Below the pieces are notes generated by a model that saw only the letters and a program-made list of their open reading frames with translations, was not told where the DNA came from and did not search any database. From assembly GCF_000746275.1 (NCBI RefSeq), contig NZ_JQKX01000013.1, forward strand, positions 186,001-250,000: 64,000 nucleotides of DNA, in the 5' to 3' direction. Position numbers and translations under genes: made by a program. Shown here one piece after another: positions 26,401 through 37,210 of the stretch (position 1 is its first letter; every line of letters starts with the position of its first letter). The DNA is from Thermopetrobacter sp. TC1. GTDB taxonomy: Bacteria > Pseudomonadota > Alphaproteobacteria > Rhizobiales > Aestuariivirgaceae.

Positions 26401-27486
26401 ATGCTCTATCATCTTTCACAGGCGCTGGTGGATCAGTTTCCGGTGCTGAACGTGCTGCGCTACATCACGTTCCGCACCGGCGGGGCGATCATGACGGCGC
26501 TGTTTCTCGTCTTCATGTTCGGCCCTTCCCTGATCTCGCTTCTGAAGGTGAAGCAGGGCAAGGGCCAGCCGATCCGCGAGGACGGGCCGGAAACCCATTT
26601 CGCCAAGGCCGGCACGCCGACCATGGGCGGGCTGATGATTCTGGGCTCCATCGTGGTGACCACGCTGTTGTGGGCCGATCTGACCAACCCCTATGTCTGG
26701 GCGGTGTTGTTCGTGCTGCTCGGCTTCGGGGCCATCGGCTTTTATGATGACTATCTGAAGGTCACCACCGGCTCGACCAAGGGCTTTTCCGGCAAGTTGC
26801 GGCTGCTTCTGGAGGCGGTGGTGGCCACCGGGGCGGTGCTGATCATGATTTCGGCCGGTGACCCGAATCTGTCCACGGCGCTGGCCTTTCCCTTCTTCAA
26901 GAATCTCCTGTGGCAGATGGGCTGGTGGTTCGTGCCTTTTGCGGCGCTGGTGATCATCGGGGCGGGCAATGCCGTGAACCTGACCGACGGGCTGGACGGG
27001 CTTGCCATCGTGCCGGTGATGATCGCGGCGGCCAGTTTCGGCCTCATCGTCTATCTCGTCGGCCATGCCGTTTTCGCCAACTATCTGCAGCTGCATTACG
27101 TGCGCGGCGTTGGTGAGCTGGCGGTGCTTACCGGCGCGATGCTGGGCGCGGGGCTTGGCTTTCTCTGGTACAACGCGCCGCCGGCGCAGATCTTCATGGG
27201 CGATACCGGCTCGCTGTCGCTGGGCGGGGCATTGGGCGCGCTGGCGGTGGCGGCCAAGCATGAGCTGGTGCTGGCCATCATCGGCGGCCTGTTCGTGCTG
27301 GAGACGGTTTCAGTGATCGTGCAGGTGGTCTCCTTCAAGCTCACGGGCAAGCGGGTGTTCCGCATGGCGCCGCTGCATCATCACTTCGAGAAGAAGGGCT
27401 GGAAGGAGGAGACGATCGTCATCCGCTTCTGGATCATCTCGGTGGTGCTGGCGCTCATTGGCCTGGCGACGCTGAAGCTGCGCTGA
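26401..27486 (+). CDS. mraY: Phospho-MurNAc-pentapeptide transferase MraY
   Basis: The 361-residue integral membrane enzyme makes lipid I from UDP-MurNAc-pentapeptide and undecaprenyl phosphate. Key blocks are the N-terminal [64 protein letters not shown] (catalytic Asp residues), [16 protein letters not shown] and [15 protein letters not shown]. Multiple hydrophobic helices separate these loops. It starts immediately after the murF stop. Confidence 0.97.
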   Translation: MLYHLSQALVDQFPVLNVLRYITFRTGGAIMTALFLVFMFGPSLISLLKVKQGKGQPIREDGPETHFAKAGTPTMGGLMILGSIVVTTLLWADLTNPYVWAVLFVLLGFGAIGFYDDYLKVTTGSTKGFSGKLRLLLEAVVATGAVLIMISAGDPNLSTALAFPFFKNLLWQMGWWFVPFAALVIIGAGNAVNLTDGLDGLAIVPVMIAAASFGLIVYLVGHAVFANYLQLHYVRGVGELAVLTGAMLGAGLGFLWYNAPPAQIFMGDTGSLSLGGALGALAVAAKHELVLAIIGGLFVLETVSVIVQVVSFKLTGKRVFRMAPLHHHFEKKGWKEETIVIRFWIISVVLALIGLATLKLR

Positions 27487-27528
27487 GAGCAACGCCCCGG
27501 ACCGGGAGATGAAAGACGTATAAAGATC

Positions 27529-28986
27529 ATGACCTTTGCGGCACGGACATATGCGGGCAGGCGGCTTGCCGTTTTCGGGCTGGGGCGCTCGGGCATTGCC
27601 TGTGCGCAGGCGCTGATGGCGGGCGGTGCGGAGGTGCTGGCCTGGGACGATGGCACCGCCGGGCGTGAGCGGGCGCGTGAGGCCGGCGTGCCGCTTGTTG
27701 ATCTCAAGACGGTGGATTTTTCCGGGCTTGATGCCCTGGTGCTGGCGCCGGGCGTGCCGCTGACGCATCCGGTGCCGCACTGGACGGTGCGCAAGGCGGA
27801 AGAGGCCGGCGTGCCGGTGATCGGCGATACCGAGATCTTTCATGCCGAGGTGCGGGCCCGCGGCGGGCGCATCGTGGCGGTGACCGGCACCAACGGCAAA
27901 TCAACGACCACGGCGCTGATCGGGCATGTGCTTTCGCTGTTCAAGCTGGATGCCCATGTGGGCGGCAATATCGGGCGGGCGGTGTTCTCCCTGCCGGAGC
28001 CGCGGCCCGGGCGCACCTATGTGATCGAGATGAGCTCCTTTCAGATCGATCTTTCGCCCACATTCCGGCCCGATGTCGGGGTGTTGCTCAACGTCACGCC
28101 CGATCATCTCGACCGTCATGGCAGCCTTGAGAACTATGCCGCGGTGAAGGCCCGTTTGTTCGCTCGTCAGCGGGAAGGGGATGTTGCCGTCATTTCGGTG
28201 GACGATGCCTTCTGCCGAGAGGCGCTGGCCAGGGTACCGGAAGGGGTCAGGCGCATGCCCTTTTCCATCGAGAGGCTGCTTGATGAAGGCGTCTGCGCCA
28301 TCAATGGTGTCCTGCAGGAGCGGCAACATGGCAAGACCGTGCGCGGCATGGACCTGAGCACGGCGCGGGCCTTGCGCGGACGGCACAATTGGCAGAACGC
28401 AGCCGCGGCCTGGGCTGCCTGTCGGGCGCTGAAACTGGATGCGGCGATGATCGCCCGCGGTTTCGTCACCTTTCCCGGGCTGGCGCACCGGATGGAGGAG
28501 GTGGGCCTAGTTGAGGGTGTGCGTTTCATCAACGATTCCAAGGCGACGAATGCCGATGCCGCGGCGCGCTCTCTTTCCACCTTTTCGGGCATTCACTGGA
28601 TCGCGGGCGGGCGCGCCAAGGCCGGCGGCATTGAACCGCTTGTTGCGCTGGCGAAGGAGAACGTGCGCCATGCCTGGCTGATCGGCGAGGCGGCTGCGGA
28701 TTTCGCCGAGACGTTAAAGCGGGCGCATGTGCCCTTCGATGTGGTGGAAACCATGGAAAGGGCCGTTGAGCGGGCCTTTGCGGCGGCGCAACGGGAAGCG
28801 GCGGGCGGTGAGAACCCCGTGGTGCTGCTGGCGCCGGCCTGTGCGTCGTTTGACCAGTATCCCTCGTTCGAGGCGCGGGGCGAGCATTTCCGCGCCCTGG
28901 TGGAGGCGCTCAAGGAACGGACAGGAGCCACCGGCAAACAGGATGCCGCCCGGGCGGCGGCCACACAGACGGACAACATGACATGA
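27529..28986 (+). CDS. murD: UDP-MurNAc-L-alanine:D-glutamate ligase MurD
   Basis: The 485-residue ligase adds D-glutamate to UDP-MurNAc-L-Ala. It carries the N-terminal VFGLGRSGIACAQAL, the P-loop VTGTNGKSTTTALIGH, GGNIGRAVFSLP, NVTPDHLDRHGS, HRMEEVGLVEGVRFINDSKA (substrate loop) and LLAPACASFDQYPSFEARG. Length is normal. It lies 42 bp after mraY and 10 bp before ftsW. Confidence 0.96.
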   Translation: MTFAARTYAGRRLAVFGLGRSGIACAQALMAGGAEVLAWDDGTAGRERAREAGVPLVDLKTVDFSGLDALVLAPGVPLTHPVPHWTVRKAEEAGVPVIGDTEIFHAEVRARGGRIVAVTGTNGKSTTTALIGHVLSLFKLDAHVGGNIGRAVFSLPEPRPGRTYVIEMSSFQIDLSPTFRPDVGVLLNVTPDHLDRHGSLENYAAVKARLFARQREGDVAVISVDDAFCREALARVPEGVRRMPFSIERLLDEGVCAINGVLQERQHGKTVRGMDLSTARALRGRHNWQNAAAAWAACRALKLDAAMIARGFVTFPGLAHRMEEVGLVEGVRFINDSKATNADAAARSLSTFSGIHWIAGGRAKAGGIEPLVALAKENVRHAWLIGEAAADFAETLKRAHVPFDVVETMERAVERAFAAAQREAAGGENPVVLLAPACASFDQYPSFEARGEHFRALVEALKERTGATGKQDAARAAATQTDNMT

Positions 28987-28996
28987 GGCTGATGCC

Positions 28997-30226
28997 ATGC
29001 CGCTGATATCGCGCAAGGACAGCGGGCTTTTGGCCCGGTGGTGGTTTTCGGTGGACTGGGCGCTGATGGGCGCAGTGTTCCTGCTGATGGCGCTTGGCGT
29101 GATCTTTTCGCTGGCGGCGAGCCCGCCGGTGGCGGAGCGCATCGGGCTGGACGGCTTTCACTTCTTCCGCCGGCATCTTCTGTTCCTGTTTCCGGCGGTG
29201 GTTCTGTTCGTGTTTGCCTCCTTCCTCGATGCACGGCAGGTGCGGCGCCTGATGCTGGGGGTTTATGTCGCAGGCATCGTGCTGATGGTGCTCGCCCTGT
29301 TCATCGGCCCGGCGATCAAGGGCGCGCACCGCTGGATCAACATCGGGCCCTTTTCGATTCAGCCTTCGGAATTCGTCAAGCCGGCCTTCGTGGTCTTGAG
29401 CGCCTGGCTGCTGGCGCAGGCCAGGCGCCTGCCGGATGTGCCGGCGGTGGCCATCGCCTGGGGGCTTTATGGGCTGTTTGTCGGGCTTCTTTTTCTGCAG
29501 CCGGACATGGGGCAGACGGCCCTGACCACGGCAACCTGGCTTGGGCTTCTGTTCCTGTTTGGTCTGCGCTGGCGGACGATTGGTCTGCTGGCCGGAGGTG
29601 TTCTGTTGGTAGCGGTTGGCGCCTGGGCGATGTTTCCGCATGTGCGGGCGCGCGTGGATCGCTTTCTGCATCCGCCGCAGCTGCCTGACGGGGCCCGCGA
29701 TCAGATGGATTTCGCCATCGAGGCCTTCAACAACGGCGGGCTTCTGGGCATGGGCCCGGGCGGCGGCATGGCCAACAAGCACCTGCCGGATGCGCACACC
29801 GATTTCATCTTCGCCGCGGTGGGCGAGGAGTTCGGCTTCGTTGCGGTGGCGCTGGTGGTGATGCTCTATGCCTTCATCGTGCTGCGCATCCTGATCAAGG
29901 CCGGGCGGCTGCGCTGCCGTTTCTGCCGTTTTGCCGCCAGCGGCCTTGCCATGCTCTTCGGTCTGCAGGCGATCATCAACATGGGGGTGAACGTGCAGCT
30001 GCTGCCGGCAAAGGGCATGACGCTGCCGCTGATTTCCTATGGCGGGTCCTCCATGTGGGCAGCAGCGCTTGGCCTGGGCGTGGCGCTGGCGCTTCTGCGC
30101 GCGGATGTGGCCGAGGCGGAAGCCGCGCACGAAGGGGCTGAGGCTTATGGCGATGACCTGGCCTCTCCGGCAACACCCGCTGTTTCCGGCATCGCCAAAG
30201 CGGCGCAGGGAGGGCAGGCGGCATGA
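28997..30226 (+). CDS. ftsW: Septal peptidoglycan glycosyltransferase FtsW
   Basis: The 409-residue SEDS-family membrane protein polymerises lipid II at the septum with FtsI. Signatures are GAHRWINIGPFSIQPSEFVK, HTDFIFAAVGEEFGF and LPLISYGGSSMWAAALGLG, within about ten transmembrane helices. The C-terminal cytoplasmic tail is acidic and alanine-rich. Its stop overlaps the murG start by 4 bp. Confidence 0.95.
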   Translation: MPLISRKDSGLLARWWFSVDWALMGAVFLLMALGVIFSLAASPPVAERIGLDGFHFFRRHLLFLFPAVVLFVFASFLDARQVRRLMLGVYVAGIVLMVLALFIGPAIKGAHRWINIGPFSIQPSEFVKPAFVVLSAWLLAQARRLPDVPAVAIAWGLYGLFVGLLFLQPDMGQTALTTATWLGLLFLFGLRWRTIGLLAGGVLLVAVGAWAMFPHVRARVDRFLHPPQLPDGARDQMDFAIEAFNNGGLLGMGPGGGMANKHLPDAHTDFIFAAVGEEFGFVAVALVVMLYAFIVLRILIKAGRLRCRFCRFAASGLAMLFGLQAIINMGVNVQLLPAKGMTLPLISYGGSSMWAAALGLGVALALLRADVAEAEAAHEGAEAYGDDLASPATPAVSGIAKAAQGGQAA

Positions 30227-31341
30227 ACGATGCAGGCGCGGGCGGCAAGGGGCTGATTGTTCTTGCCGCGGGCGGCACGGGCGGACATCTGTTTCCGGCG
30301 CAGGCGCTGGCGGAAGCTTTGACAGCGCGGGGTTATGGTACCCTGTTGATGACGGATGCGCGCGGCATGACCTGGCGCGAACGTTTCCCCGGCGAGGTGA
30401 TGCGTATCCCTTCAGCCACCGTCACGCCGGGCCGGCCCTGGTGGGTGCCGGTGCAGGTGTTCACATTGCTGCGCGGCTTTCTCAAGGCACGAGGCTTTCT
30501 GAAAGGGGCAATGCCTTTGGCTGTGGCGGGCTTTGGCGGCTATCCTTCCGTGCCGCCGCTCTTTGCGGCGCAGCATTTGCGCATCCCCACGCTCCTGCAT
30601 GAGCAGAACGCGGTGATGGGCCGGGCTAACCGGTTTCTGGCGCGGCGGGCGAGCGCGATTGCCACGTCCTTTCCGAAAGTGACCGGTCTTGACGGCGCCC
30701 TGCAGAAGAAGGCGACGTTTACCGGAAACCCTGTGCGCGCGGCGGTGCTGGCGGCGGCGGATGCGCCCTATGAACCGCCGGAAGAGGCGGATGCGCCATT
30801 TCATCTGCTGATCTTCGGGGGATCGCAGGGGGCGCGCTTTTTCTCCGAGATGATACCGGAAGTGATCGCGGCCCTGCCTTCAGCGGTGCGGCGGCATCTG
30901 ATCATCACCCAGCAATGCCGCCCGGAGGATCTGGACAGTGTGCGCGAGGCTTATGCGCGCCTTGAGGTGTATGCCACGCTGGCGCCCTTTTTTGACGACA
31001 TGCCGCAGCGCATGGCACAAGCGCATCTGGTGATTGCCCGGGCCGGGGCGTCCACGGTGGCGGAGCTGGCGGTGATCGGGCGGCCGGCGATTTTGGTGCC
31101 GCTGCCGCATGCGCTGGACAATGATCAGCTGCGCAATGCCCGCGCCTTTTCCGAGGCGGGCGCGGGCTGGCTGATGCGGCAGAAGGAGATCACGGCGGAG
31201 AAGCTGGCAGCGCTGATCACGCGTCTGCGTTATGCACCGGCGGATCTGCGTGCGGCGCATGCTGCGGCCAAGACACTGGCGCGCCCCGATGCGGCATCAC
31301 GGCTGGCGGACATAGTGGAGGAGCTGGCCTTGCGCGTTTGA
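30223..31341 (+). CDS. murG: Lipid II synthase MurG
   Basis: The 372-residue GT-B glycosyltransferase adds GlcNAc to lipid I at the inner membrane. It has the glycine-rich loop LAAGGTGGHLFPAQALAE, GFGGYPSVPPLFAA, HEQNAVMGRANRFLA, LLIFGGSQGARFFSE and IARAGASTVAELAVIGRPAILVPLPHALDNDQ. It starts within the ftsW stop, and a 104-bp gap separates it from murC. Confidence 0.96.
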   Translation: MNDAGAGGKGLIVLAAGGTGGHLFPAQALAEALTARGYGTLLMTDARGMTWRERFPGEVMRIPSATVTPGRPWWVPVQVFTLLRGFLKARGFLKGAMPLAVAGFGGYPSVPPLFAAQHLRIPTLLHEQNAVMGRANRFLARRASAIATSFPKVTGLDGALQKKATFTGNPVRAAVLAAADAPYEPPEEADAPFHLLIFGGSQGARFFSEMIPEVIAALPSAVRRHLIITQQCRPEDLDSVREAYARLEVYATLAPFFDDMPQRMAQAHLVIARAGASTVAELAVIGRPAILVPLPHALDNDQLRNARAFSEAGAGWLMRQKEITAEKLAALITRLRYAPADLRAAHAAAKTLARPDAASRLADIVEELALRV

Positions 31342-31445
31342 GCGCGCTCTCATCTCCTTTTACCCGGCAACTGGGCTTTATGCGGGCTGGATGAAGCGGA
31401 GCGATACCGGTTTCATAATTCAAGCGAATCACGAAGAGCGGGGAC

Positions 31446-32909
31446 ATGCAGGCACAGGCGGACAAGGCGGGCGGGCGCCCGCGCCACATGAAATTCTCAA
31501 CCGATGTCGGGCCCATTCATTTCATCGGCATCGGCGGCATCGGCATGAGCGGGATTGCCGAGGTGCTCAAGGCGCTGGGCTATGCGGTGCAGGGCTCGGA
31601 TATTGCCGAGAGCGTCAACGTCAAGCGGCTTCGCAGCCTAGGCATTCCGGTCGCCGTGGGGCATGCGGCGGAAAATCTGGGTGATGCCGAGATCGTTGTG
31701 GTTTCCTCGGCGATCAAGCCGGACAATCCGGAGCTGAAGGCGGCGCGGGAGCGGCATCTGCCGGTGGTGCGGCGGGCGGAGATGCTGGCGGAGCTCATGC
31801 GCTTTCGCAATGCCATCGCCGTGGGCGGCACGCACGGCAAGACGACAACCACGTCCCTGATCGGTGCGCTGCTGGAAGCAGGCGGGCTGGATCCGCTCAT
31901 TGTCAACGGCGGCATTATCAATGCGCTCGGCACCAATGTGCGCATTGGCGAAGGCGAATGGATGGTGGCGGAGGCCGATGAATCGGACGGCACCTTCGTG
32001 CGCCTGCCGGCGGATGTGGTGGTGGTGACCAACATCGACCCGGAGCATCTGGATCATTACGGCAGCTTTGACAAGGAGCGCGAGGCCTTCCTGCAGTTCG
32101 TGCAGAACATTCCCTTCTATGGCTTTGCGGTGATGTGCATCGATCATCCGGAGGTGCAGGCGCTTTCTTCTCGCGTGGTTGATCGTCGCGTCATCACCTA
32201 TGGCACCAATCCGCAGGCGGATGTGCGGGTGCACGACATCGACTTTTCCGGCGCCGAAAGCCGTTTCGCGGTCACGATCACCGACCGGCGCAGCGGTGCG
32301 GCCACAACTATCTCCAATCTCGTCATGCCGCTTCCGGGCGAGCACAATGTGCTCAACGCCACGGCGGCAGTGGCGGTGGCGCATCAGCTGGGGATCGCGC
32401 CGGAGGCCATCCGCAAGGGGCTTGCCGGTTTTTCCGGTGTGAAGCGGCGGTTCACGCCGGTGGGCACCTGGAAAGGCGTGCGCATCTTTGATGACTACGG
32501 GCATCATCCGGTGGAGATCGCCGCGGTGTTGCGCGCCGCCCGCAAGGTGGCCGGCGAAGGCGGCCGGGTGATCGCGGTGAAACAGCCGCACCGTTATACG
32601 CGCCTGCACTCCCTGTTCGATGAGTTCACCACCTGCTTCAATGATGCCGATGCGGTGATTTTGGCGCCGGTCTATCCGGCGGGTGAGGAGCCAATCGAGG
32701 GGGTGAGTCACGAGGCGCTGGCGCAGGCGCTGCGCGATGCCGGGCACAGGGATGTGCGCACCATCACCGGCGAGGCGGAATTGCCCGGGGTGGTGGCCGG
32801 GCTGGCCAGAGAGGGCGATGTGGTCATCTGCCTGGGCGCGGGCAATATCTCGCAGTGGGCGCAGAGCCTGGCTGAACGGCTGGCGGCTTTGAGCGGAGAG
32901 GGGGCATGA
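31446..32909 (+). CDS. murC: UDP-MurNAc:L-alanine ligase MurC
   Basis: The 487-residue ligase adds L-alanine to UDP-MurNAc. It shows [18 protein letters not shown], the P-loop [57 protein letters not shown] and QPHRYTRL. The start at 31446 has a G-rich site; the internal ATG at 31488 (MKFSTDVG) would also give a normal N-terminus. The stop overlaps murB. Confidence 0.96.
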   Translation: MQAQADKAGGRPRHMKFSTDVGPIHFIGIGGIGMSGIAEVLKALGYAVQGSDIAESVNVKRLRSLGIPVAVGHAAENLGDAEIVVVSSAIKPDNPELKAARERHLPVVRRAEMLAELMRFRNAIAVGGTHGKTTTTSLIGALLEAGGLDPLIVNGGIINALGTNVRIGEGEWMVAEADESDGTFVRLPADVVVVTNIDPEHLDHYGSFDKEREAFLQFVQNIPFYGFAVMCIDHPEVQALSSRVVDRRVITYGTNPQADVRVHDIDFSGAESRFAVTITDRRSGAATTISNLVMPLPGEHNVLNATAAVAVAHQLGIAPEAIRKGLAGFSGVKRRFTPVGTWKGVRIFDDYGHHPVEIAAVLRAARKVAGEGGRVIAVKQPHRYTRLHSLFDEFTTCFNDADAVILAPVYPAGEEPIEGVSHEALAQALRDAGHRDVRTITGEAELPGVVAGLAREGDVVICLGAGNISQWAQSLAERLAALSGEGA

Positions 32910-33850
32910 GCGCGAAGGCGCGGCGCATTGACGGGGCCGCTCTTTTGAAGCGCTTGCCCGAAGTGCGCGGGCGCTATGAGGTGGAGCGGCCCTTGAGCGA
33001 GCTGACGTGGTTTCGCGTCGGCGGGCCGGCGGAGGTGCTGTTCGTGCCGGCGGACGAGGCGGACCTTGCCGCATTCCTTGCTGCGGTGCCGGACGACATT
33101 CCGCTGACGGTCATCGGCGTGGGCTCCAACCTCCTGGTGCGAGACGGCGGCGTGCCCGGCGTGGTCATCCGGCTGGGGCGCGGCTTTGGCACGCTTACGC
33201 TGGAGGGCGACTGTCGCATCCGGGCAGGCGCGGCGGTGCCCGATGCCAGGGTGGCCCGCTTTGCGCTTGAGCACGGTATCGAAGGATTAACCTTTCTGAG
33301 AGGTATACCGGGCACAATCGGAGGTGCGCTGCGCATGAACGCCGGCGCGCACGGCGGTGAGATGCGGGACGTTCTCGTTGAGGCCCGCGCCGTGGACCGG
33401 CAGGGGCGGGTGCATGTGGTGGATGCGCAGGCGCTTGGCATGCGCTACCGCCACACCGATGCCCCGGCGGACTGGATCTTCACCGGTGCGGTTCTTCAGG
33501 GGCGGCCCGGCGAGAAGGAGGAGATCGCCCGGCACATGGCGGAAATATCGCGCCAGCGCGAAGAGGCGCAGCCGGTGCGGGCGCGCACGGGCGGCTCCAC
33601 CTTCAAGAACCCGCTGCCGAAGCGTGCCTGGGAGCTCATCGATGCCGCCGGCATGCGCGGGGTGCGCGTGGGTGGGGCAAAGGTGAGCGAGAAGCACTGC
33701 AACTTCCTCATCAATGAGGGAGACGCCACCGCCGCTGACATCGAGGCGCTGGGCGAGCTGGTGCGGGCGCGTGTTCTGGCGGAAACCGGCGTGGCGCTGG
33801 AATGGGAAATCAAGCGGATCGGCATTTTCGCTGCCGCGCCATCGGAATGA
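32906..33850 (+). CDS. murB: UDP-N-acetylenolpyruvoylglucosamine reductase MurB
   Basis: The 314-residue FAD enzyme reduces enolpyruvyl-UDP-GlcNAc to UDP-MurNAc with NADPH. FAD-domain motifs are [54 protein letters not shown] and the C-terminal GGSTFKNP with the following [22 protein letters not shown]. It starts inside the murC stop (ATGA). Confidence 0.96.
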   Translation: MSAKARRIDGAALLKRLPEVRGRYEVERPLSELTWFRVGGPAEVLFVPADEADLAAFLAAVPDDIPLTVIGVGSNLLVRDGGVPGVVIRLGRGFGTLTLEGDCRIRAGAAVPDARVARFALEHGIEGLTFLRGIPGTIGGALRMNAGAHGGEMRDVLVEARAVDRQGRVHVVDAQALGMRYRHTDAPADWIFTGAVLQGRPGEKEEIARHMAEISRQREEAQPVRARTGGSTFKNPLPKRAWELIDAAGMRGVRVGGAKVSEKHCNFLINEGDATAADIEALGELVRARVLAETGVALEWEIKRIGIFAAAPSE

Positions 33851-33862
33851 ACGGGCAGGGCC

Positions 33863-34822
33863 ATGGCTGAAAAGGGATATGCCCCGCGGCGCAAGCCGGA
33901 AGAAACGCATGTGGCCGTTCTCATGGGCGGGCTGTCGGCGGAGCGCGAAGTCTCCCTGGCTTCAGGCGAGGCCGTGAGTGCGGCGCTGAAGGCCTGCGGC
34001 TATGAGGTGACGGAGATCGACGTGGATCGCGACGTGGCGCAGAGGCTTGTGGAGGTCAAGCCCGATGTGGCCTTCAACGCCCTGCATGGCCGCTATGGCG
34101 AGGACGGCTGCATTCAGGGCGTGCTGGAGATGCTGAACATCCCTTATACGCATTCCGGCGTGCTGGCCTCTGCCCTGGCCATGGACAAGCAGAAGAGCAA
34201 GGCCCTGTTCGAGCAGGCGGGCATTCCCGTGGCCGAAAGCAAGGTGGTGCCGATCGAGGAGGCGGCGGAGCGCCATGTGATCAGCCCGCCTTATGTGATC
34301 AAGCCGGTGGCGGAAGGCTCTTCGGTGGGCATTCATCTGGTGCATTCGCAGTTCGAGGAGCCGGTGAGCCAGCTTCTCGATGAGCGCGAGATTTTCGGCG
34401 ACGTGGTGATGGTGGAGCGCTTCGTGCCGGGGCGGGAGCTGACCTGTGCGGTCATGGGCGATGTCGCCCTTGGCGTTCTCGAAATCGTGCCCAAGAAGGG
34501 CGCCTTTTATGACTATGCCTCGAAATACGAGGAGGGCGGCTCCGATCACATCTGCCCGGCCGATTTGTCGGCCAGCGTCTATTACCGCGTTCAGGCCCAT
34601 GCCCTGGCGGCGCATCGGGCCCTGGGCTGCCGGGGCGTCACCCGTGCGGATTTCCGCTATGACGAAACGGCGACGGATGAGGCGGACATCGTTATTCTGG
34701 AAGTGAACACCCAGCCCGGCATGACCCGCACCTCGCTTCTGCCGGATATCGCCAGGGCGGCGGGGCATTCCTTTGAGGAACTGGTGATGTGGATGGTGGA
34801 CGATGCTTCGGTTCGTCGCTAA
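33863..34822 (+). CDS. ddl: D-alanine-D-alanine ligase
   Basis: The 319-residue ATP-grasp enzyme makes the D-Ala-D-Ala dipeptide used by MurF. Motifs are VLMGGLSAEREVSLASG, FNALHGRYGEDGCIQG, IPYTHSGVLASALAMDK, PYVIKPVAEGSSVGIHLV, RADFRYDE and ILEVNTQPGMTRTSLLPD. The 3' end overlaps the ftsQ start by 20 bp in another frame. Confidence 0.96.
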   Translation: MAEKGYAPRRKPEETHVAVLMGGLSAEREVSLASGEAVSAALKACGYEVTEIDVDRDVAQRLVEVKPDVAFNALHGRYGEDGCIQGVLEMLNIPYTHSGVLASALAMDKQKSKALFEQAGIPVAESKVVPIEEAAERHVISPPYVIKPVAEGSSVGIHLVHSQFEEPVSQLLDEREIFGDVVMVERFVPGRELTCAVMGDVALGVLEIVPKKGAFYDYASKYEEGGSDHICPADLSASVYYRVQAHALAAHRALGCRGVTRADFRYDETATDEADIVILEVNTQPGMTRTSLLPDIARAAGHSFEELVMWMVDDASVRR

Positions 34823-35684
34823 GGGCAGGAGCAGCCGGCCAAAATCCCGGCCGGTGTCACGCAAGGATCTGCCGCGCTATCTGCGCCCGCGCCGGCGGGT
34901 GGATTCGCTCATTGTGCGCGCAGGTTTTCGCGGCCTGGCGCTGCTTATGCTTGCGGGTGTCATCCTGCACGGGCTGGAGCGCGGCGCGCACATCACCGAT
35001 CCCACCAGCCCCCTTTACAATCTGGAAGGGCGGCTTGCCGGCCTTTTCGGGCAGCAGGCCCAGCGCATCTACATCTCCGGGCTTGTTCATCACACGCCGC
35101 AGGCGGTGCTGAAGGCCATCGGTGTGCGCACCGGTTCCTCGCTGCTGGGGTTTGAGCCGGAAACGGCGCGGCGGCTCCTTGAGAACCTCGACTGGGTGAA
35201 ACGGGCGGAAATCGCCAAGCTCTATCCCAACGGCCTGAAAATCCGCATCGAGGAGCGCATGCCTATCGCCCTGTGGCAGACTGATGGCGCCTTCTATCCG
35301 GTGGATGCGGAAGGTGTGGCGCTTGTCTCTCTCGATCCGCGCCGGTTTGCCGATCTTCTTCTGGTTACGGGCGAAGGGGCGAATACCGCGGCGCGTGCGC
35401 TCGTTAACCAGCTGGAAGCTATGCCGGATTTAAGATCGCGCGTGAAGGCCGCGGCCCGCGTGGGCAACCGGCGCTGGAATCTCTATCTGGCCTCGGGCCT
35501 GAAGGTTTTGCTGCCGGAACGGGGCGAGGAAAAGGCTCTGCGGCGTCTGGCTGCCCTGATCGCGGACGGACGGATCACGCGCAAGGCCGTGAAGGAGCTT
35601 GATTTGCGGCTTTCGGACCGCATCGCGCTTCTGCCGCAGGCGCTGGCGGCGGATGACAAGAAGGCCGCGACGCTCGCGCGCTGA
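34803..35684 (+). CDS. ftsQ: Cell division protein FtsQ
   Basis: The 293-residue bitopic protein has a basic cytoplasmic N-terminus and one membrane helix (FRGLALLMLAGVILHGL). A POTRA domain follows (IYISGLVHHTPQAVLKAIGV, then LDWVKRAEIAKLYPNGLKIRIEERMPIALWQ) and then the FtsQ beta domain. It scaffolds FtsB and FtsL at the septum. Overlap with ddl indicates coupling. A 139-bp gap separates it from the chosen ftsA start. Confidence 0.94.
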   Translation: MLRFVAKGRSSRPKSRPVSRKDLPRYLRPRRRVDSLIVRAGFRGLALLMLAGVILHGLERGAHITDPTSPLYNLEGRLAGLFGQQAQRIYISGLVHHTPQAVLKAIGVRTGSSLLGFEPETARRLLENLDWVKRAEIAKLYPNGLKIRIEERMPIALWQTDGAFYPVDAEGVALVSLDPRRFADLLLVTGEGANTAARALVNQLEAMPDLRSRVKAAARVGNRRWNLYLASGLKVLLPERGEEKALRRLAALIADGRITRKAVKELDLRLSDRIALLPQALAADDKKAATLAR

Positions 35685-35823
35685 AGCCGCTTTGAGCCAT
35701 GGCCTGTTTCGGGCCAGGGGCGTGATGCGCAAGGGCAGGCGGGCCCGTTGCCTCAAGGTGCGCGGAGGTGACGGCCGCAGAGGCCTGGTTTTTCAGTGTC
35801 GCGTATGGGGAGTGTGTGCGTTC

Positions 35824-37188
35824 ATGGGCGTTTCTCTCTATTCTCACGCAGGTCATGACAGGGCGGGCGTGTCCGCAACGGCGCGCACGGTGGCGGCCCT
35901 GGACGTGGGCTCTTCCAAGATCTGCTGCATCATTGCCGAAGTGCGCGGCTTTCGCCGCAAACGCGGTGATTCCCTGCCCGTGGCCCGCATTACGGGCTTA
36001 GGCGTTCAGGCGGCGCAGGGGGTCAGCGGTGGCGTCGTTGTCGATGCCGATGCGGCGGAAAAGGCGGTGCGCCTTGCGGTGGATGCCGCAGAGCGCATGG
36101 CCGGCACCACCATCGAATCCATCCTCGTCAATCTTTCCGCGCGTCCGGAATGCACCAGCCTGCCGGCGGAGATGGACGTGCCCGGGGGCGGTCCGGTGCG
36201 GCGCAAGCATGTTGATCAGCTTGTTTCGCAGGCGCTTTCCCATTTCCATCTGCCCAAGCGGGAGATCGTGCACGTGGTGCCGTCCGGTTTCTCGCTGGAT
36301 GGCGGGCCGTGGACGCCGGTGGCGGAAGGGCTGCATGCCGACCGGCTGAAGGCGCGGGTGAACGTGATTTCCGTGCCGCGGGGGAGCCTGCGCAATCTGC
36401 AGATGGTGCTGTCCCGCTGCATGCTGGAGGCTCCCTCGTTCGTCCTTGCGGTGCATGCGGCGGCGCGGGCGGTGCTGGTGGATGACGAAAGCGCGCTGGG
36501 CGCGGTGGTCGTGGACATGGGGGCGGAGACCACCGGCGTGGGGCTTTATGTCGGCGGACGGCTTGAGGCAGCGGCGCAGGTGCCGCTGGGCGGCATGTTC
36601 GTCACGCGGGATCTCGCGCTTGGGCTTGGCATTCCGCTGCAGGAGGCGGAACGGATCAAGACCCTGCATGGCTCGGTCCTGCCCGGCATTGATGACGACG
36701 GCGAAATGCTGGAGGTGCCGATGCTGGGCGAGGAAGGCGCCGGGGCTGTGCAACAGGTGCCGCGCTCGCTCCTGGGCGGGATTATCCGGCCGCGCATGGA
36801 GGAAATCCTGGAACTGGTGCGCGAGCAGCTGGATGCGGCCGGGGCGAAGAAGCTCGGCATTGCGCGCGCGGTGATCACCGGCGGGGCCAGCCAGATCGTG
36901 GGCCTGCGCGAGCTGGCGGAGCGCATTCTTGAAATGCCGGTACGCATCGGCAAGCCGCGTCCTTTCGCCGGGCTGCCGCAGGAGATGGAAACACCGGCGT
37001 TTTCCGTGGTGGCCGGTCTGTTGCGCAGCGCCATTCAGCCCGACGGGCACCGCTTTCTTCTGCCGGCGGAGGAAAGCGAGTCCCCGCGGCCGGAGCCGGC
37101 AGCGGCGCTAACGGGCACGGAGGGCAAGGCGGCGCGGCCGGGGGGCTATTTCTCGCGCATGCGGGCCTGGCTTGCGGAAAGCTTCTGA
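35824..37188 (+). CDS. ftsA: Cell division protein FtsA
   Basis: The 454-residue actin-like ATPase tethers FtsZ to the membrane. It shows VAALDVGSSKICCIIAEV (phosphate 1), HVVPSGFSLDGG, VVVDMGAETTGVGLY (phosphate 2), VITGGASQIVGLRELAERIL (adenosine motif), and an amphipathic C-terminal anchor (YFSRMRAWLAESF). The ATG at 35824 is chosen because a ggggag site lies about 15 bases upstream and the family N-terminus is short. The frame is open further upstream, so a start at 35725 cannot be ruled out. Confidence 0.93.
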   Translation: MGVSLYSHAGHDRAGVSATARTVAALDVGSSKICCIIAEVRGFRRKRGDSLPVARITGLGVQAAQGVSGGVVVDADAAEKAVRLAVDAAERMAGTTIESILVNLSARPECTSLPAEMDVPGGGPVRRKHVDQLVSQALSHFHLPKREIVHVVPSGFSLDGGPWTPVAEGLHADRLKARVNVISVPRGSLRNLQMVLSRCMLEAPSFVLAVHAAARAVLVDDESALGAVVVDMGAETTGVGLYVGGRLEAAAQVPLGGMFVTRDLALGLGIPLQEAERIKTLHGSVLPGIDDDGEMLEVPMLGEEGAGAVQQVPRSLLGGIIRPRMEEILELVREQLDAAGAKKLGIARAVITGGASQIVGLRELAERILEMPVRIGKPRPFAGLPQEMETPAFSVVAGLLRSAIQPDGHRFLLPAEESESPRPEPAAALTGTEGKAARPGGYFSRMRAWLAESF

Positions 37189-37210
37189 CCACACTCCACG
37201 ACACCTGCAT

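Noticed and set aside
28910-30130. 406-residue minus-strand frame opposite ftsW
   Set aside because: Antisense of transmembrane codons gives a Gln/His/Arg-rich nonsense protein.
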